Below are positions 36,588-45,774 of a stretch of 64,000 nt of DNA, in pieces. Below the pieces are notes generated by a model. That model did no database searches. It was not told the origin of the DNA and saw only the letters and a program-made list of their open reading frames with translations. Source of the DNA: JAHEGP01 sp963792875 (lineage in GTDB: Bacteria > Pseudomonadota > Gammaproteobacteria > Pseudomonadales > JAHEGP01); the NCBI GenBank assembly GCA_963792875.1, contig CAWBXV010000006.1, positions 496,001 to 560,000 of the forward strand, read 5' to 3'. The position numbers and the translations under genes were made by a program. Each line of letters opens with the position of its first letter. Within the stretch, counting starts at the first letter, position 1.

Positions 36588-38558
36588 TCAGGCGCTGAGC
36601 GCCAGGCTGCCGGCGAGCAGGCCGGGTACGGCGTCGGCTGACAGCGCCTCACTCACCAGAAATCCCTGGATGTGGTCGCAGTCCCGGGCCTCCAGGTAGC
36701 GCATCTGCTCGAGAGTCTCGACGCCCTCGGCGATGACCTGCAGATTGAGGCTGTGGGCCATCGCGATGATGGCGTCGACGATCTCGGTGCCGCCGGCGCT
36801 GGGTGTGGTGAGGTCGAGCAGAAAGGAACGGTCGATCTTCACGGTATTGATCGGCAGGCTGCGCAGGCGCGCCAGCGACGAGTAGCCGGTGCCGAAGTCA
36901 TCGATCAGCAGAGTCACGCCCATGTCGCTGAGCTGCTGGAGGGCCGACTGCGCGTAGTCGCTGTCCGCGACGATGGTGCTCTCGGTCAGCTCCAGTGCCA
37001 GGCGCTGCGCGGGCAGCCCGCTGTCGGCCAGCGCCCGCTGGACGTGTTCGACGATGCTGCGGTCCTCGAACTGGGTCGGCGAGATGTTGATGGCGACCAT
37101 GAGGTCCGCCATCTCCTCGCTCTGCCAGAGCGCGGCCTGACGGGTGGCGGTGCGCAGCACCCAGATGCCCAGCTCTGTCATCAGCCCGCGCTCCTCGGCC
37201 ACGTCGATGATGCTGCAGGGGGGGACGTGACCCAGCGCCGGATGCACCCAGCGCAGCAGGGCCTCGACGTAGTCCAGGCGCCGGCTGTGCAGATTCAGCG
37301 CCGGCTGGTAGTGCAGTTGCAGCTGGTTCTCCGTGATGGCGCCGCGCAGCGCATTCTCCAGATTCATGCGCGCGATGGCCTGCTGACTCATGGCGACATC
37401 GAACAGCAGGTGGCTCACGTCGTGGCGCCGCTTGGCCCGATACATGGCGGTGTCGGCGTGCTTGATCAGCGCGTCTGCCGTGTCACCGTCGTGGGGATAA
37501 GTGGCGATGCCGGTGCTCATATTGAGGAACACCTGGTGGTCGTCCAGCGCGAACGGTGCGGTGATGGCTTGGATCAGCTTGCTGGTGGCAGCGACCGCGG
37601 ACGCCACGGCCGCATCGCGCCCGGGCTCCGCTGCCAGCATGATGGCGAATTCATCCCCGTCCATGCGCGCCAGGGTATCGGCCTGGCGCAGGCAGTTGCG
37701 CATGCGGTCGACCACCTGGGTCAGCAGCAGGTCGCCCCGATGGTGTCCCAGCGAGTCGTTGACCGACTTGAAGCGGTCCAGGTTCAGGTAGAGCACCGCG
37801 AATTCGCGGCCGTGGCGCTGCGCCTCGCCGATGGCCTGGTGCAGGTGGTCGGCGAACAATCTGCGGTTGGGCAGCTGGGTGAGGTGGTCGTAATGTGCGA
37901 GCTGGTGGATGCGCCGCTCGAAATGCTTCTTCTCCGTCACGTCGTTGCCCACCGAGAGAATCTCCAGGGTGTTGCCCTGCTCATCCCTGATGGCCTTATT
38001 GGTCCACGCCACCCACACCCGCCGCCGGTCCTTGCGGATATTCTCGTTCTCGTTGAGCGCATAGCGCTCCGGGTTGCGGCCGATGTCTTCGATCATGAAC
38101 GCCAGATCGCGGCCGGTGCTCTCAGTCCGCGGTACGATGGTGTCCACCACCGGGTGGCCGATGAATTCATCCTCGGCGTAGCCGAAGAAGCGCAGGGTAT
38201 AGTCATTGGCGTAGCGGATGATGCCGTTGCGGTCCCAGCGCATGATGATGCTGTTGGCATTTTCGACCAGCTCCCGGTACTCACGGCAGCGGTGCTGCAG
38301 GGTGTCGCGCTCGATGGCAAGCTGCTGCAGCGTGAGCGAAGCGTCGAGCGCTGTGCGCCGCCCGGCTTCGAGCAGGTCCTGTTGCAGCGATCGCAGGCGC
38401 AGCAGATAGGTCAAGGCCACGCCCCCGGAGCAGACCGTCAGCAATGCGTAGTTGACCAGCGAGCCGGTAGCCTGCTCCGTGGCGAGTGCGCTGATGCCGA
38501 GCACGGCGAGCGTCGCGCCAAGCACCCTGGGGTATTCCTTCCTTGTGACATCCAGCAT
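36588..38558 (-). CDS. PAS-GGDEF-EAL cyclic di-GMP protein
   Basis: The product is about 656 aa: two N-terminal membrane helices (YPRVLGATLAVLGISALAT; SLVNYALLTVCSGGVALTYLL), a coiled linker, a PAS domain (YRELVENANSIIMRWDRNGIIRYANDYTLRFFGY), GGDEF and EAL. In the GGDEF domain the signature reads DGDEF (about residues 299-303), so cyclase activity is uncertain. The EAL domain is complete: EALLRW (about 431), INISPTQFED, LELTES, DDFGTGYSS, VKIDRSF and AEGVETLEQ, so it should degrade c-di-GMP. The PAS domain is a likely signal sensor. ATG 38558 lacks a good ribosome-binding site; an upstream TTG at 38657 would add 33 residues. Confidence 0.88.
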   Translation of the reverse strand: MLDVTRKEYPRVLGATLAVLGISALATEQATGSLVNYALLTVCSGGVALTYLLRLRSLQQDLLEAGRRTALDASLTLQQLAIERDTLQHRCREYRELVENANSIIMRWDRNGIIRYANDYTLRFFGYAEDEFIGHPVVDTIVPRTESTGRDLAFMIEDIGRNPERYALNENENIRKDRRRVWVAWTNKAIRDEQGNTLEILSVGNDVTEKKHFERRIHQLAHYDHLTQLPNRRLFADHLHQAIGEAQRHGREFAVLYLNLDRFKSVNDSLGHHRGDLLLTQVVDRMRNCLRQADTLARMDGDEFAIMLAAEPGRDAAVASAVAATSKLIQAITAPFALDDHQVFLNMSTGIATYPHDGDTADALIKHADTAMYRAKRRHDVSHLLFDVAMSQQAIARMNLENALRGAITENQLQLHYQPALNLHSRRLDYVEALLRWVHPALGHVPPCSIIDVAEERGLMTELGIWVLRTATRQAALWQSEEMADLMVAINISPTQFEDRSIVEHVQRALADSGLPAQRLALELTESTIVADSDYAQSALQQLSDMGVTLLIDDFGTGYSSLARLRSLPINTVKIDRSFLLDLTTPSAGGTEIVDAIIAMAHSLNLQVIAEGVETLEQMRYLEARDCDHIQGFLVSEALSADAVPGLLAGSLALSA

Positions 38559-38760
38559 GTTGTTCAGGTCGGCAGCTTGTTGATCAGTGCGTGGTTCGGT
38601 CCCTGGTGGTGGCTTGGGCCGCCGCGGTTGGCTTTCGGGCCGGAACGTTAACAGCAAAGTGTGCGATTGTTAACACTTTACTTAAGGTAGGCCAGTTCGG
38701 CGGCATTGGCCAGGGTGCCGTCGGCAAGGTGCTCAGCCGCCGCCATCCTTGCCGCGGCCG

Positions 38761-40179
38761 TCAGCCATTGACCAGAAAGTGGACCCAGATGCTGGCGGCA
38801 TAGCCCAGCGCTATCACCGGCGTCCACTTCATGTGGCTGAAGAAGGTGTACTGGCCGCGGGCCTGGCCCATCAGGGCGACGCCGGCGGCCGACCCGATCG
38901 ACAGCAGGCTGCCGCCGACGCCTGCCGTCAGCGTCACCAGCAGCCACTGGCTGTGCGGCATGTCGGGGTTCATGGTCAGCACGGCGAACATCACCGGGAT
39001 ATTGTCGACCACGGCAGAGATGATGCCGACCAGGATATTGGCCGTGGTGGGCCCCAGGTCGCCGTAGATGATCTCGGAGGCCATGCCCAGATAGCCGATG
39101 AATCCCAGGCCGCCGACGGCCATGATGACGCCGTAGAAGAAAAACAGCGTGTCCCATTCCGCCTGGGCGATCTTGGCGAAGACGTCGAAATGATAGGGAT
39201 TGCCCTCTGACCTGGGCGGGTTTCCGATGCCGACCTGCCAGGTCGCAGATTTGCGGCGCAGGTGGTAGCCGTAGAACTTCAGGTAGGCCAGGCCGGTCAT
39301 CATGCCGAACACGGGCGGTATGTGCAGCAGGTTGTGACAGCAGATCGCCGTGACGATGGTCAGCAGGAACAGTAGGACGATGGTCATGCCGCCGTATTTG
39401 AGCGCCCTGCCGCCGGTCTGCTGGGCGGGCGGCTTGCCGGCGGGCAGGGCGAACTGCATGATCAGCGCCGGCACGATGAAGTTGACCACCGCGGGCAGAA
39501 ACAGCGCGCTGAAGCCCCAGAAACCGATCACGCCCTGTTGCCATACCATGAGCGTAGTGATGTCCCCGAACGGGCTGAAGGCGCCCCCCGCGTTGGCGCC
39601 GACCACGATGTTGATGCAGGACAGGGCGACAAACGCCGGTTTGTCCGCGCCCACGGCCAGCACCACCGCGCACATGATGAGCGCGGTGGTCAGGTTGTCG
39701 GCGATCGGCGAGATGAAAAAGGCCAGCGTGCCGGTCAGCCAGAACAGCGTCCGGTAGCCGTACCCCTTTTTCACCAGCCAGTTGCGCAGTTCGTCAAAGA
39801 CCCCGCGCTCCAGCATGGCGTTGATGTAGGTCATGGCGACCAGCAGAAAGAAAAACAGCTCGGTGAATTCGAGAAAGTCGTGCCGGATGGCGACCTCGAC
39901 CGCGTGGGGCAGGTCGTGGCTGTTGTAGACCAGGGCGATGATGATCCAGATGAGGCCGGCAACCAGCAGCATCGGCTTCGACTTGCGCATGTGCAGCTGC
40001 TCTTCCAGAATCACCAGCAGATAGCCCACGCAGAAGATCATCAGGGCCCCGATACCGGCCCAGCTCGCGGTCAGGTCGAGGCGTGCGGAGGCGGCATGGA
40101 CCTCGGCGGCTGCCTGCGAGGCCAGGAGCGGCGGGGCAAGCAACAACAGCCCGGCGGCCAGGGAGCAAGATCGTCTCAT
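38761..40179 (-). CDS. nhaD: Na+/H+ antiporter NhaD
   Basis: The product is 472 aa with an N-terminal signal-like segment (SCSLAAGLLLLAPPLLASQAAA) and about 11-12 transmembrane helices. NhaD hallmarks: VGYLLVILEEQLHMRKSKPMLL, FFISPIADNLTTALIM, and VVGANAGGAFSPFGDITTLMVW with its conserved Asn/Asp/Thr ion-binding residues. NhaD exports Na+ or Li+ in exchange for H+ and is common in marine gammaproteobacteria. The ATG at 40179 has GAGAGGA upstream. The gene stands alone; about 218 bp separate it from maf. Confidence 0.93.
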   Translation of the reverse strand: MRRSCSLAAGLLLLAPPLLASQAAAEVHAASARLDLTASWAGIGALMIFCVGYLLVILEEQLHMRKSKPMLLVAGLIWIIIALVYNSHDLPHAVEVAIRHDFLEFTELFFFLLVAMTYINAMLERGVFDELRNWLVKKGYGYRTLFWLTGTLAFFISPIADNLTTALIMCAVVLAVGADKPAFVALSCINIVVGANAGGAFSPFGDITTLMVWQQGVIGFWGFSALFLPAVVNFIVPALIMQFALPAGKPPAQQTGGRALKYGGMTIVLLFLLTIVTAICCHNLLHIPPVFGMMTGLAYLKFYGYHLRRKSATWQVGIGNPPRSEGNPYHFDVFAKIAQAEWDTLFFFYGVIMAVGGLGFIGYLGMASEIIYGDLGPTTANILVGIISAVVDNIPVMFAVLTMNPDMPHSQWLLVTLTAGVGGSLLSIGSAAGVALMGQARGQYTFFSHMKWTPVIALGYAASIWVHFLVNG

Positions 40180-40397
40180 TGGGGATGTCCTCTCGTATTG
40201 CTCGGGCGACGCAGCGCGGGCCGGCCGCCGTTGCGTCGGTTGGGAGAGCCGCGCCGCTATGGCGCGCCGTTACTGATGGCATCTGGGAGTGGCCGAAAGC
40301 CCGCGGGCCGGCAGGCCGGCGCGGGGGAGCAGTCGGCGGACCACACCGCTCGCCTCAGCCCATCTCGGGTGCGCATATTAGCACATCTGGTCGCCCC
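40180..40397. other. Intergenic stretch upstream of nhaD
   Basis: The region holds no gene that I can support. It is GC-rich with no clear promoter hexamers; the nhaD promoter must lie here but could not be fixed by eye. Confidence 0.4.
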
Positions 40398-41009
40398 CTA
40401 TGGCGCGGGCCCGACCGAGCGCGGCCCGACCGAGCGCGGCCCGACCAGCCTTTCGTAGAGCGACCGCACCAGCCGCACGTTGAGGCCGACCACGGTGTCG
40501 AAATCGCCCTGCAGGCACTTCACCAGCTGCCCGCCGGCGCCCTGAATGGCGTAGGCGCCGGCGCGCCCGCGCGACTCCCCGGTGGCGACATAGGCGGCGA
40601 TCTCATCGCGGCTCAGCGCGCGCAGGAGGACCCGGCTGAACGCGAGTCCCTCGACCTCCGCCGTGGGCGTCCACAGGCAGTGGGCGGTGATGACGGTGTG
40701 AGTGTTGCCGGCCAGCGCGGCCAGCGTCTGCGCCGCCTCGTCGTCGCAGCGGGGCTTGCCGAATACCCGGTTGCCCAGCGCCACCACGGTGTCGGCGCCC
40801 AGCACAGCGTCCCCCTGCCGCCAGTCTGTGCGGCCGCTGCCGAGGTCCGCCGAGCGCGCCTTGGCGCGCGCCCGCGCCGCCGCCAGTGCGGCCGGCAGCG
40901 GGTGGTGCACGGCCTCCTCGTCCTGCCGGGAGGTGACGATGATGTGGTCGATGCCGTGCTCGCTGAGCAATCGCGTGCGCTGCGGGCTCTGGCTGGCGAG
41001 ATAGATCAT
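40398..41009 (-). CDS. maf: Maf family nucleotide pyrophosphatase (YhdE type)
   Basis: The product is 203 aa. Family motifs: opening IYLASQSPQRTRLLSEHG, VLGADTVVALGNRVFGKP with the catalytic aspartate, and AGAYAIQGAGGQLVKCLQGDFDTVVGL. The YhdE branch hydrolyses dTTP/UTP and related non-canonical nucleotides. The C-terminus is extended by a repeat (VGPRSVGPRSVGP) caused by a 15-bp DNA tandem repeat. The first ATG 41009 is used. Neighbours are nhaD and the TPR gene, both on the same strand, with gaps of 149-218 bp. Confidence 0.93.
   Translation of the reverse strand: MIYLASQSPQRTRLLSEHGIDHIIVTSRQDEEAVHHPLPAALAAARARAKARSADLGSGRTDWRQGDAVLGADTVVALGNRVFGKPRCDDEAAQTLAALAGNTHTVITAHCLWTPTAEVEGLAFSRVLLRALSRDEIAAYVATGESRGRAGAYAIQGAGGQLVKCLQGDFDTVVGLNVRLVRSLYERLVGPRSVGPRSVGPAP
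40405..40446 (-). repeat. 15-bp tandem repeat in the 3' end of maf
   Basis: Two full copies plus a partial copy of a 15-bp unit (plus-strand CCCGACCGAGCGCGG) lie in the last codons of maf and encode VGPRS repeats. It is in frame, so it only lengthens the C-terminus. Confidence 0.65.
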
Positions 41010-41157
41010 GGCGGCCGAACCCGGTCGTCGGGGTGGTGCAGGGCCGGTACGCTGCGTTGCGCTGTCAGCAGGGCGGCGCGATCGGCGCGCGGTCGTTGGC
41101 AGGCAGACGCGTTAACCGGCATCGACATTGCTGCAGCGCCAGGTCCTCGGGTCGCGC

Positions 41158-43077
41158 TCAGTGCAGCTGCAGCGCGGCGATCTCCAGCGCGGCTGCCTGG
41201 TCGGGCCGTTCGGTGGCGCGATAGAACGCGGCCAGGTCCTGCCGGTGCAGGTCGGCTGCAGGATGGGTCGGGCCCAGCGAGTTCCCGGCAGTGGCCAGCG
41301 CGCGCTGATAGAGCTCCTCGGCGCGCTGATGGCTGCCCCGCTCGTAGTGGAGCCCCGCCAGATCGCTCAGCAGCGGCGCCAGATCGGGATGTTCGCTGCC
41401 GAGCGCGCGCTCCTTGATGGCGAGCGCGCGCTGGTAGAGGGGCGCCGCCCGCGCCACATCACCTTGGCAGTGAACGGCCACCGCCAGGCCATTGAGGCTC
41501 TGGGCGAGATCGAGATGGTCCGATGCCAGGCACTGCTCGTTGATGGCGAGGGCCCGGGCGAACAGCGACTCCGCATCGGCATAGCGCTCGCGCTCGGTGT
41601 ACAGCGCCGCCAGAGCGTACAGCTTTCTGGCCAGTGTCGGGTGCTCGCCGCCCAGGGCGCTCTCCGTCAGCGCCAGGGCGCGCCGGAACAGCGACAGTGC
41701 CTCGGCAACCTGCCCCTGGCCGACAAACAGCCAGGCCAGGCTCTCGATGCAGGTGATCACGGCGACGTGGTCGGGACCGAGCGCTTCCTCGTTGATGGCC
41801 AGGGCCTGCAGCAGCAGCCTGGCGGCGTCTCCGCTGCGTCCCAGGCTCATGTACATGGCGGCCAGATTGTGCTGGTTGAGCGCCACGAAGGGGTGGCGCG
41901 GACCCAGCGCCCGCTCGGCGATGCCCAGCGCCCGCTGCAGCAGTGGCACGGCCCTGGCGTGTTCACCCTGTTCGCGATAGATGTCGGCCAGCTTGCCGAG
42001 CACACCGGCCGCATCGGGGCCCGTCGACGGCTCGTAAATCGCCAGCGCACGCTCGCAGCAGTCGACCGCGGCCTGGTGGTCCCCGTGCGCAATGTGGACG
42101 CTGGCAAGGCAGGCCAGGATTTGCGCAACCGCGGGGTGCCCTGGGCCGAGCACCTCGCTGCGGATGGCGAGCGCCTGCCGGTAGCGCGCTTCCGCACGGG
42201 CAGCGCGGCCCTGACCGTATTCCAGATCCGCGAGATATTTCAGGGTGTCGGCGTAATCGCAGCGCTCGTCGTGCTGTGGGCCGGGGGGGATCGCGAGCGC
42301 CCGCTCCAGCAGCACGCGGGCGCGTTCGACGGCGCCGCCGGCCGCGTTGATCTGGCCGAGTCGGGCCAGCGCGTGGGAGACCGCCGGATGTTCGCGCCCC
42401 AGCGCGTGTTCGCGCAGATTGACGGCGTGGTTCAGCAGAATCCCGGCCTGCGCGAGGGCACCGCGGTCGATATAGCTTTCGGCCAGTTCCTCGAGGTCAT
42501 TGGCTACCACCGTGTGGTGCGATGCCCGCCGCCTGGGCAGCAGCCACAGGGGGTGCCAGTGGGGAGGACGCGCGCTCGCTGGCGCGCCGTCGCTGCGGTA
42601 GAGCTGGGACAGATTGGTGACGCAGTGGGCCAGGGCGGGATGCTGCGGCGTGCAGGCTTCGCCAAGAATCGACAGCGCCTTGAAGCTGGCCTCCTCGGCC
42701 TGCTGTTCGTGGTGCTGGGCCAGCAGGATATCCGCCAGCGCGTTGATGCTGCAGGCGACGTCGGGATGGTGTGGGCCGAGTACCTGCTCTCTCATGGCGA
42801 CGGCCCGCTGGCAGGCCTGTTCGGCGCGCGGATGGTCTCCCAGCAGGCTGTGAAGGCGCCCGAGCAGGCTCAGGCTGGTGGACACCGCGTGGTCCCTGGA
42901 GCGGTTCAGCCTGACCGCCGTGGACTGGGCCCAGCGCGCGGGGCTGAGGGAGGAGCGATAGTAACTGCCGTCGGCCAGCGCGTAGGGCCTCGGGCCGGCG
43001 CCGCTGCCCGCCGCGGCGTCCGCAGGGCGCAGCAGCAGGGACACGGCCTTTCCCAGATCCGTCAGCGGGTTTTGCAT
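41158..43077 (-). CDS. Kinesin-light-chain-like tetratricopeptide repeat protein
   Basis: The product is about 639 aa. Nearly all of it is made of about a dozen 42-residue TPR units of the kinesin-light-chain type, each with a core like LALTESALGGEHPTLA / AEELYQRALA and a recurring LGPxHP spacing motif. There is no catalytic domain. Such proteins are protein-binding scaffolds. ATG 43077 (MQNPLTDLGKAV) has GGAGA upstream and was chosen over the longer start at 43146, which is low-complexity. A TATAAT box and an inverted repeat lie about 195 bp upstream. Confidence 0.85.
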   Translation of the reverse strand: MQNPLTDLGKAVSLLLRPADAAAGSGAGPRPYALADGSYYRSSLSPARWAQSTAVRLNRSRDHAVSTSLSLLGRLHSLLGDHPRAEQACQRAVAMREQVLGPHHPDVACSINALADILLAQHHEQQAEEASFKALSILGEACTPQHPALAHCVTNLSQLYRSDGAPASARPPHWHPLWLLPRRRASHHTVVANDLEELAESYIDRGALAQAGILLNHAVNLREHALGREHPAVSHALARLGQINAAGGAVERARVLLERALAIPPGPQHDERCDYADTLKYLADLEYGQGRAARAEARYRQALAIRSEVLGPGHPAVAQILACLASVHIAHGDHQAAVDCCERALAIYEPSTGPDAAGVLGKLADIYREQGEHARAVPLLQRALGIAERALGPRHPFVALNQHNLAAMYMSLGRSGDAARLLLQALAINEEALGPDHVAVITCIESLAWLFVGQGQVAEALSLFRRALALTESALGGEHPTLARKLYALAALYTERERYADAESLFARALAINEQCLASDHLDLAQSLNGLAVAVHCQGDVARAAPLYQRALAIKERALGSEHPDLAPLLSDLAGLHYERGSHQRAEELYQRALATAGNSLGPTHPAADLHRQDLAAFYRATERPDQAAALEIAALQLH

Positions 43078-43381
43078 GGGCTCATCGTCTCCAGTCGCTG
43101 AGGCAGGCTCCCTGGTCGCGCCGGCTCTGCGGGCCTCTGCCGACAAAGCCGCCGCACCCGGGCCTGGCCGCGGGTCGGAGGCGTTGCCTTGGGCCTTCCG
43201 GCTGGCGCTCCAAAGAGCAGCCAGCGGATTGAGCTGGCGCAGGCCCGTGCCTGCAGAATATGCGCTGATTATAAGCGTTATCGCCCAGAAATACGCTTAA
43301 CAAACGGTTAGCATCGGGCGCTGCGCACCTCGGCTGTTCCGGCCCGGGCGCCGGGGCGGAAGCTTCCAGGTCAGCGCCCTG
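43078..43381. other. Intergenic region upstream of the TPR gene
   Basis: About 304 bp with no supportable gene. It holds a perfect -10 TATAAT on the minus strand (43274-43269) and a nearby inverted repeat AAGCGT (43273-43278) / ACGCTT (43293-43298) that overlaps it. The -35 is not clear. The promoter would give a leader of about 190 nt to the TPR gene. Confidence 0.5.
43269..43298 (-). promoter_or_regulatory. -10 box and overlapping inverted repeat for the TPR gene
   Basis: TATAAT (43274-43269, minus strand) overlaps one arm of AAGCGT-N14-ACGCTT (43273-43298). A repressor bound to this palindrome would block the -10. The sites are visible in sequence; the function is inferred. Confidence 0.42.
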
Positions 43382-44989
43382 TCAGCGGGCGCTGGCGGCG
43401 ATCTCGTCGGCGGCTTTTTCGCCGATCATGACGCAGGCGGCGTGCGTGTTGCCGGAGACGATCTCCGGCATGATGGCGGCGTCGGCGACGCGCAGGCCCT
43501 GCAGCCCGCGCACGCGCAGCCGGTGGTCCACCACGGCGCGCTCGTCGGCGCCCATCCGGCAGCTGCCGGCCAGGTGATGCACCGGTTCGCCGCTGCGGCG
43601 GATGTAGTCCAGCACGTCGGCATCGCTGCGCACCGCGGGGCCTGGTTCGCGCTCGCTGCCCCCGTATCCCGCGAGCGCCTCGGCGGCAAAGATCTCCCGC
43701 GTCTTCCTGAGAGCGGCAATGGCGACGGCCTGGTCATAGCCCGTCTGCAGGTAGTTGACGGCGATCGCCGGCGCCTCTTCGACGCGCCCGGAGCGTATGT
43801 GGGTGGCGCCCCGGCTGGTGGGGCGCAGGCCGCAGGATGCGGCGATGACGCCGTCGATGGGCACCAGGTTGCCGCGCCCGTTGACCTCGCTGGCAGCGGG
43901 GGCGAAGTGAATCTGGGCGTCGGGCCGGGCGGCGTCGTCCAGCGCCCGGTAGAACACCGCGACCAGCGCCGCCGGATTGGCCAGAAACCCCTGTCGGCGC
44001 AGCAGATAGCGCGTCGCGTTGCGCAGCATCGGCAGCGGCTTGGATTCGCGGTAGTAGTTGGCGCCGCGGTCGATGTTGCGCACCACGTAGCTGTTCCAGT
44101 GGTCGTGCAGGTTCTCGCCGACGCCCGGCGCATCCAGCACCACGGGGATCCCGTGCCGGCGCAGCAGCGGGGCCTGGCCGACGCCGGAGAGTTCGAGGAT
44201 TTTCGGGGAGTTGATTGCGCCTGCGCATAGGGCGACCTCGCGACCGGCCCGGAACACCTGCGGCCGGTTGCGGACCAGGCATTCGACGCCGACGGCGCGG
44301 TCGCCCTCAAACAGCACCCTGCGCACGGTCGCACCGGTCAGCACGGTGAGGTTGCCCAGGGCCCGGCCGGCGTCCAGAAAGGCCCGGGCGGCGCTGCAGC
44401 GGCGGCCGCCCTTGATGTTGGTGGGGAAGTAACCCACGCCCTCCTGGCTGGCGCCGTTGATGTCGCCGTTGCCGGGGTGGCCGGCCTGGCGGGCGGCCTC
44501 GATAAAGGCGTCGCAGATGGGGAAGCGCGTATTGACGGGCCCCACCCACAACGGCCCCCCGGTGGCGTGGTAGTCGTCGGCGCCGCCGGCGCAGTCCTCC
44601 GAGCGCTTGAAGTAGGGCAGCACCTCGCGGTATGACCAGCCCGCGTTGCCCAGCGCCGCCCAGCGGTCGTAGTCCTGGGCCTGTCCGCGCACGTAGACCA
44701 TGCCGTTGATGCTGCTGCAGCCGCCCAGCACCTTGCCCCGGGGCAGGTCGACCTCGCGCTGGTGCAGGCCCGGCTCGGGCGTGGTGCGGTAACCCCAGTT
44801 GTAGCGGTTGGGCTTGAGCAGAAAGGCAAATCCCAGCGGAATGTGCAGCAGGGGGTGCCTGCCCGCGGTGCCGGCTTCCAGCAGCAGGACGTTCAGGTCG
44901 CTGCTGGCGGCGAGCCGATACGCCAGCGCGCAGCCGGCCGAGCCGGCGCCTGCCACGATTACGTCGTAGTCCCTGTTGGTGGTGAGCAT
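43382..44989 (-). CDS. GMC family FAD-dependent oxidoreductase (choline dehydrogenase-like)
   Basis: The product is 535 aa, the normal GMC size. The FAD-binding opening YDVIVAGAGSAGCALAYRL, the GMC_1 signature GKVLGGCSSINGMVYVRG, the GMC_2 segment GAINSPKILELSGVGQAPLL, and the C-terminal catalytic HHLAGSCRMG with the His-Asn region SGNTHAACVMIGEKAADEI are present. GMC enzymes oxidise primary alcohols (choline, alkanols, terpenols) to aldehydes. The substrate is unknown, but the aldehyde dehydrogenase nearby that shares its operator fits the next step. It is divergent from a TetR gene, with an operator at 45084-45097. Confidence 0.9.
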   Translation of the reverse strand: MLTTNRDYDVIVAGAGSAGCALAYRLAASSDLNVLLLEAGTAGRHPLLHIPLGFAFLLKPNRYNWGYRTTPEPGLHQREVDLPRGKVLGGCSSINGMVYVRGQAQDYDRWAALGNAGWSYREVLPYFKRSEDCAGGADDYHATGGPLWVGPVNTRFPICDAFIEAARQAGHPGNGDINGASQEGVGYFPTNIKGGRRCSAARAFLDAGRALGNLTVLTGATVRRVLFEGDRAVGVECLVRNRPQVFRAGREVALCAGAINSPKILELSGVGQAPLLRRHGIPVVLDAPGVGENLHDHWNSYVVRNIDRGANYYRESKPLPMLRNATRYLLRRQGFLANPAALVAVFYRALDDAARPDAQIHFAPAASEVNGRGNLVPIDGVIAASCGLRPTSRGATHIRSGRVEEAPAIAVNYLQTGYDQAVAIAALRKTREIFAAEALAGYGGSEREPGPAVRSDADVLDYIRRSGEPVHHLAGSCRMGADERAVVDHRLRVRGLQGLRVADAAIMPEIVSGNTHAACVMIGEKAADEIAASAR

Positions 44990-45083
44990 CGGGTGGCGGT
45001 CTCCTCGCTAAGCGGTGTCCGGCCGCGCCGTCTGAGTGCTGCCGTGAGGCGTGGCGGCGGTGGAAAGGCGCTCAATATATCAG

Positions 45084-45097
45084 TATACTGCGGTATA
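45084..45097. promoter_or_regulatory. TetR operator copy 1, TATAC-N4-GTATA
   Basis: TATAC (45084-45088) and GTATA (45093-45097) surround TGCG. It lies 28 bases before the TetR GTG start and 95 bases from the GMC start, in the 135-bp divergent intergenic region. The same palindrome is found at 47824, which supports a shared regulator. Confidence 0.62.
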
Positions 45098-45124
45098 TTT
45101 AAACGGTTTCAGAGGAGTGCGTGG

Positions 45125-45757
45125 GTGGCTGGCGGCGCAGGTGTCAATCGCATAGAGCGCCGTCGGCTCGAGTTCAGGGAGCGCATCACGCAGGCGGCGT
45201 TGCGGCTGTTCGAGTCGCAGGGCGTGGCCGAAACCAGCGTGGCGGCGATCATCAAAGAGGCGGATATCGCCCACAAGACCTTCTTCAATCACTTCCCCAC
45301 CAAGGATCACCTGCTCGAACACATCGCCTGCAGCTTTGCCGACAATGCCTATGCCACGTTCCGGGAGGGCTTCACGCGGCAGGCCGACCCGGGCAAGCGC
45401 ATCGCCTACTGCCTGCTCAATATCGCCAGGGCGCTGGAGCACGTGAACCCGCACTACAAGGCCCTGCTGAACGTGTACCTGATCAGCGGGGCGGCAGCGG
45501 GCGATCTGCAGCTGCGCCAGCGGGAACAGTTCAGCGCGGTCATCCGCCGGATCGTCGGCGATGCCGACGCGGCGGGGCTGCTCAAGCCGGGCGTCGGCGT
45601 CGATACCGGCACCGAGGTCGTGGTGGGGCTTTGCGTGGCGACGCTGCTGAACTGGAGCCTGGAAGACGCTTTCCCCATCGTGGCAAAGATGAACGCGGTG
45701 ATCGCCTTTATCAATGCCAGCCTGTTCCTGGTCCCGCCCCCCGCGCACCCCGCCTGA
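45125..45757 (+). CDS. TetR family transcriptional regulator
   Basis: The product is 210 aa. The N-terminal TetR DNA-binding domain is clear (RERITQAALRLFESQGVAETSVAAIIKEADIAHKTFFNHFPTKDHLLEHI in parts: LFESQGVAETSV and HKTFFNHFPTKDHLL). The C-terminal ligand domain is helical with FLVPPP at its end. The GTG at 45125 has AGAGGA 9 bases upstream; the longer open frame starting at 44762 is the reverse of the GMC gene and is not real. It is divergent from the GMC gene and probably represses it and itself through the palindrome, as TetR proteins do; the ligand may be a pathway substrate. Confidence 0.85.
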   Translation: MAGGAGVNRIERRRLEFRERITQAALRLFESQGVAETSVAAIIKEADIAHKTFFNHFPTKDHLLEHIACSFADNAYATFREGFTRQADPGKRIAYCLLNIARALEHVNPHYKALLNVYLISGAAAGDLQLRQREQFSAVIRRIVGDADAAGLLKPGVGVDTGTEVVVGLCVATLLNWSLEDAFPIVAKMNAVIAFINASLFLVPPPAHPA

Positions 45758-45774
45758 GGCGGCCCGGCGGCAGC

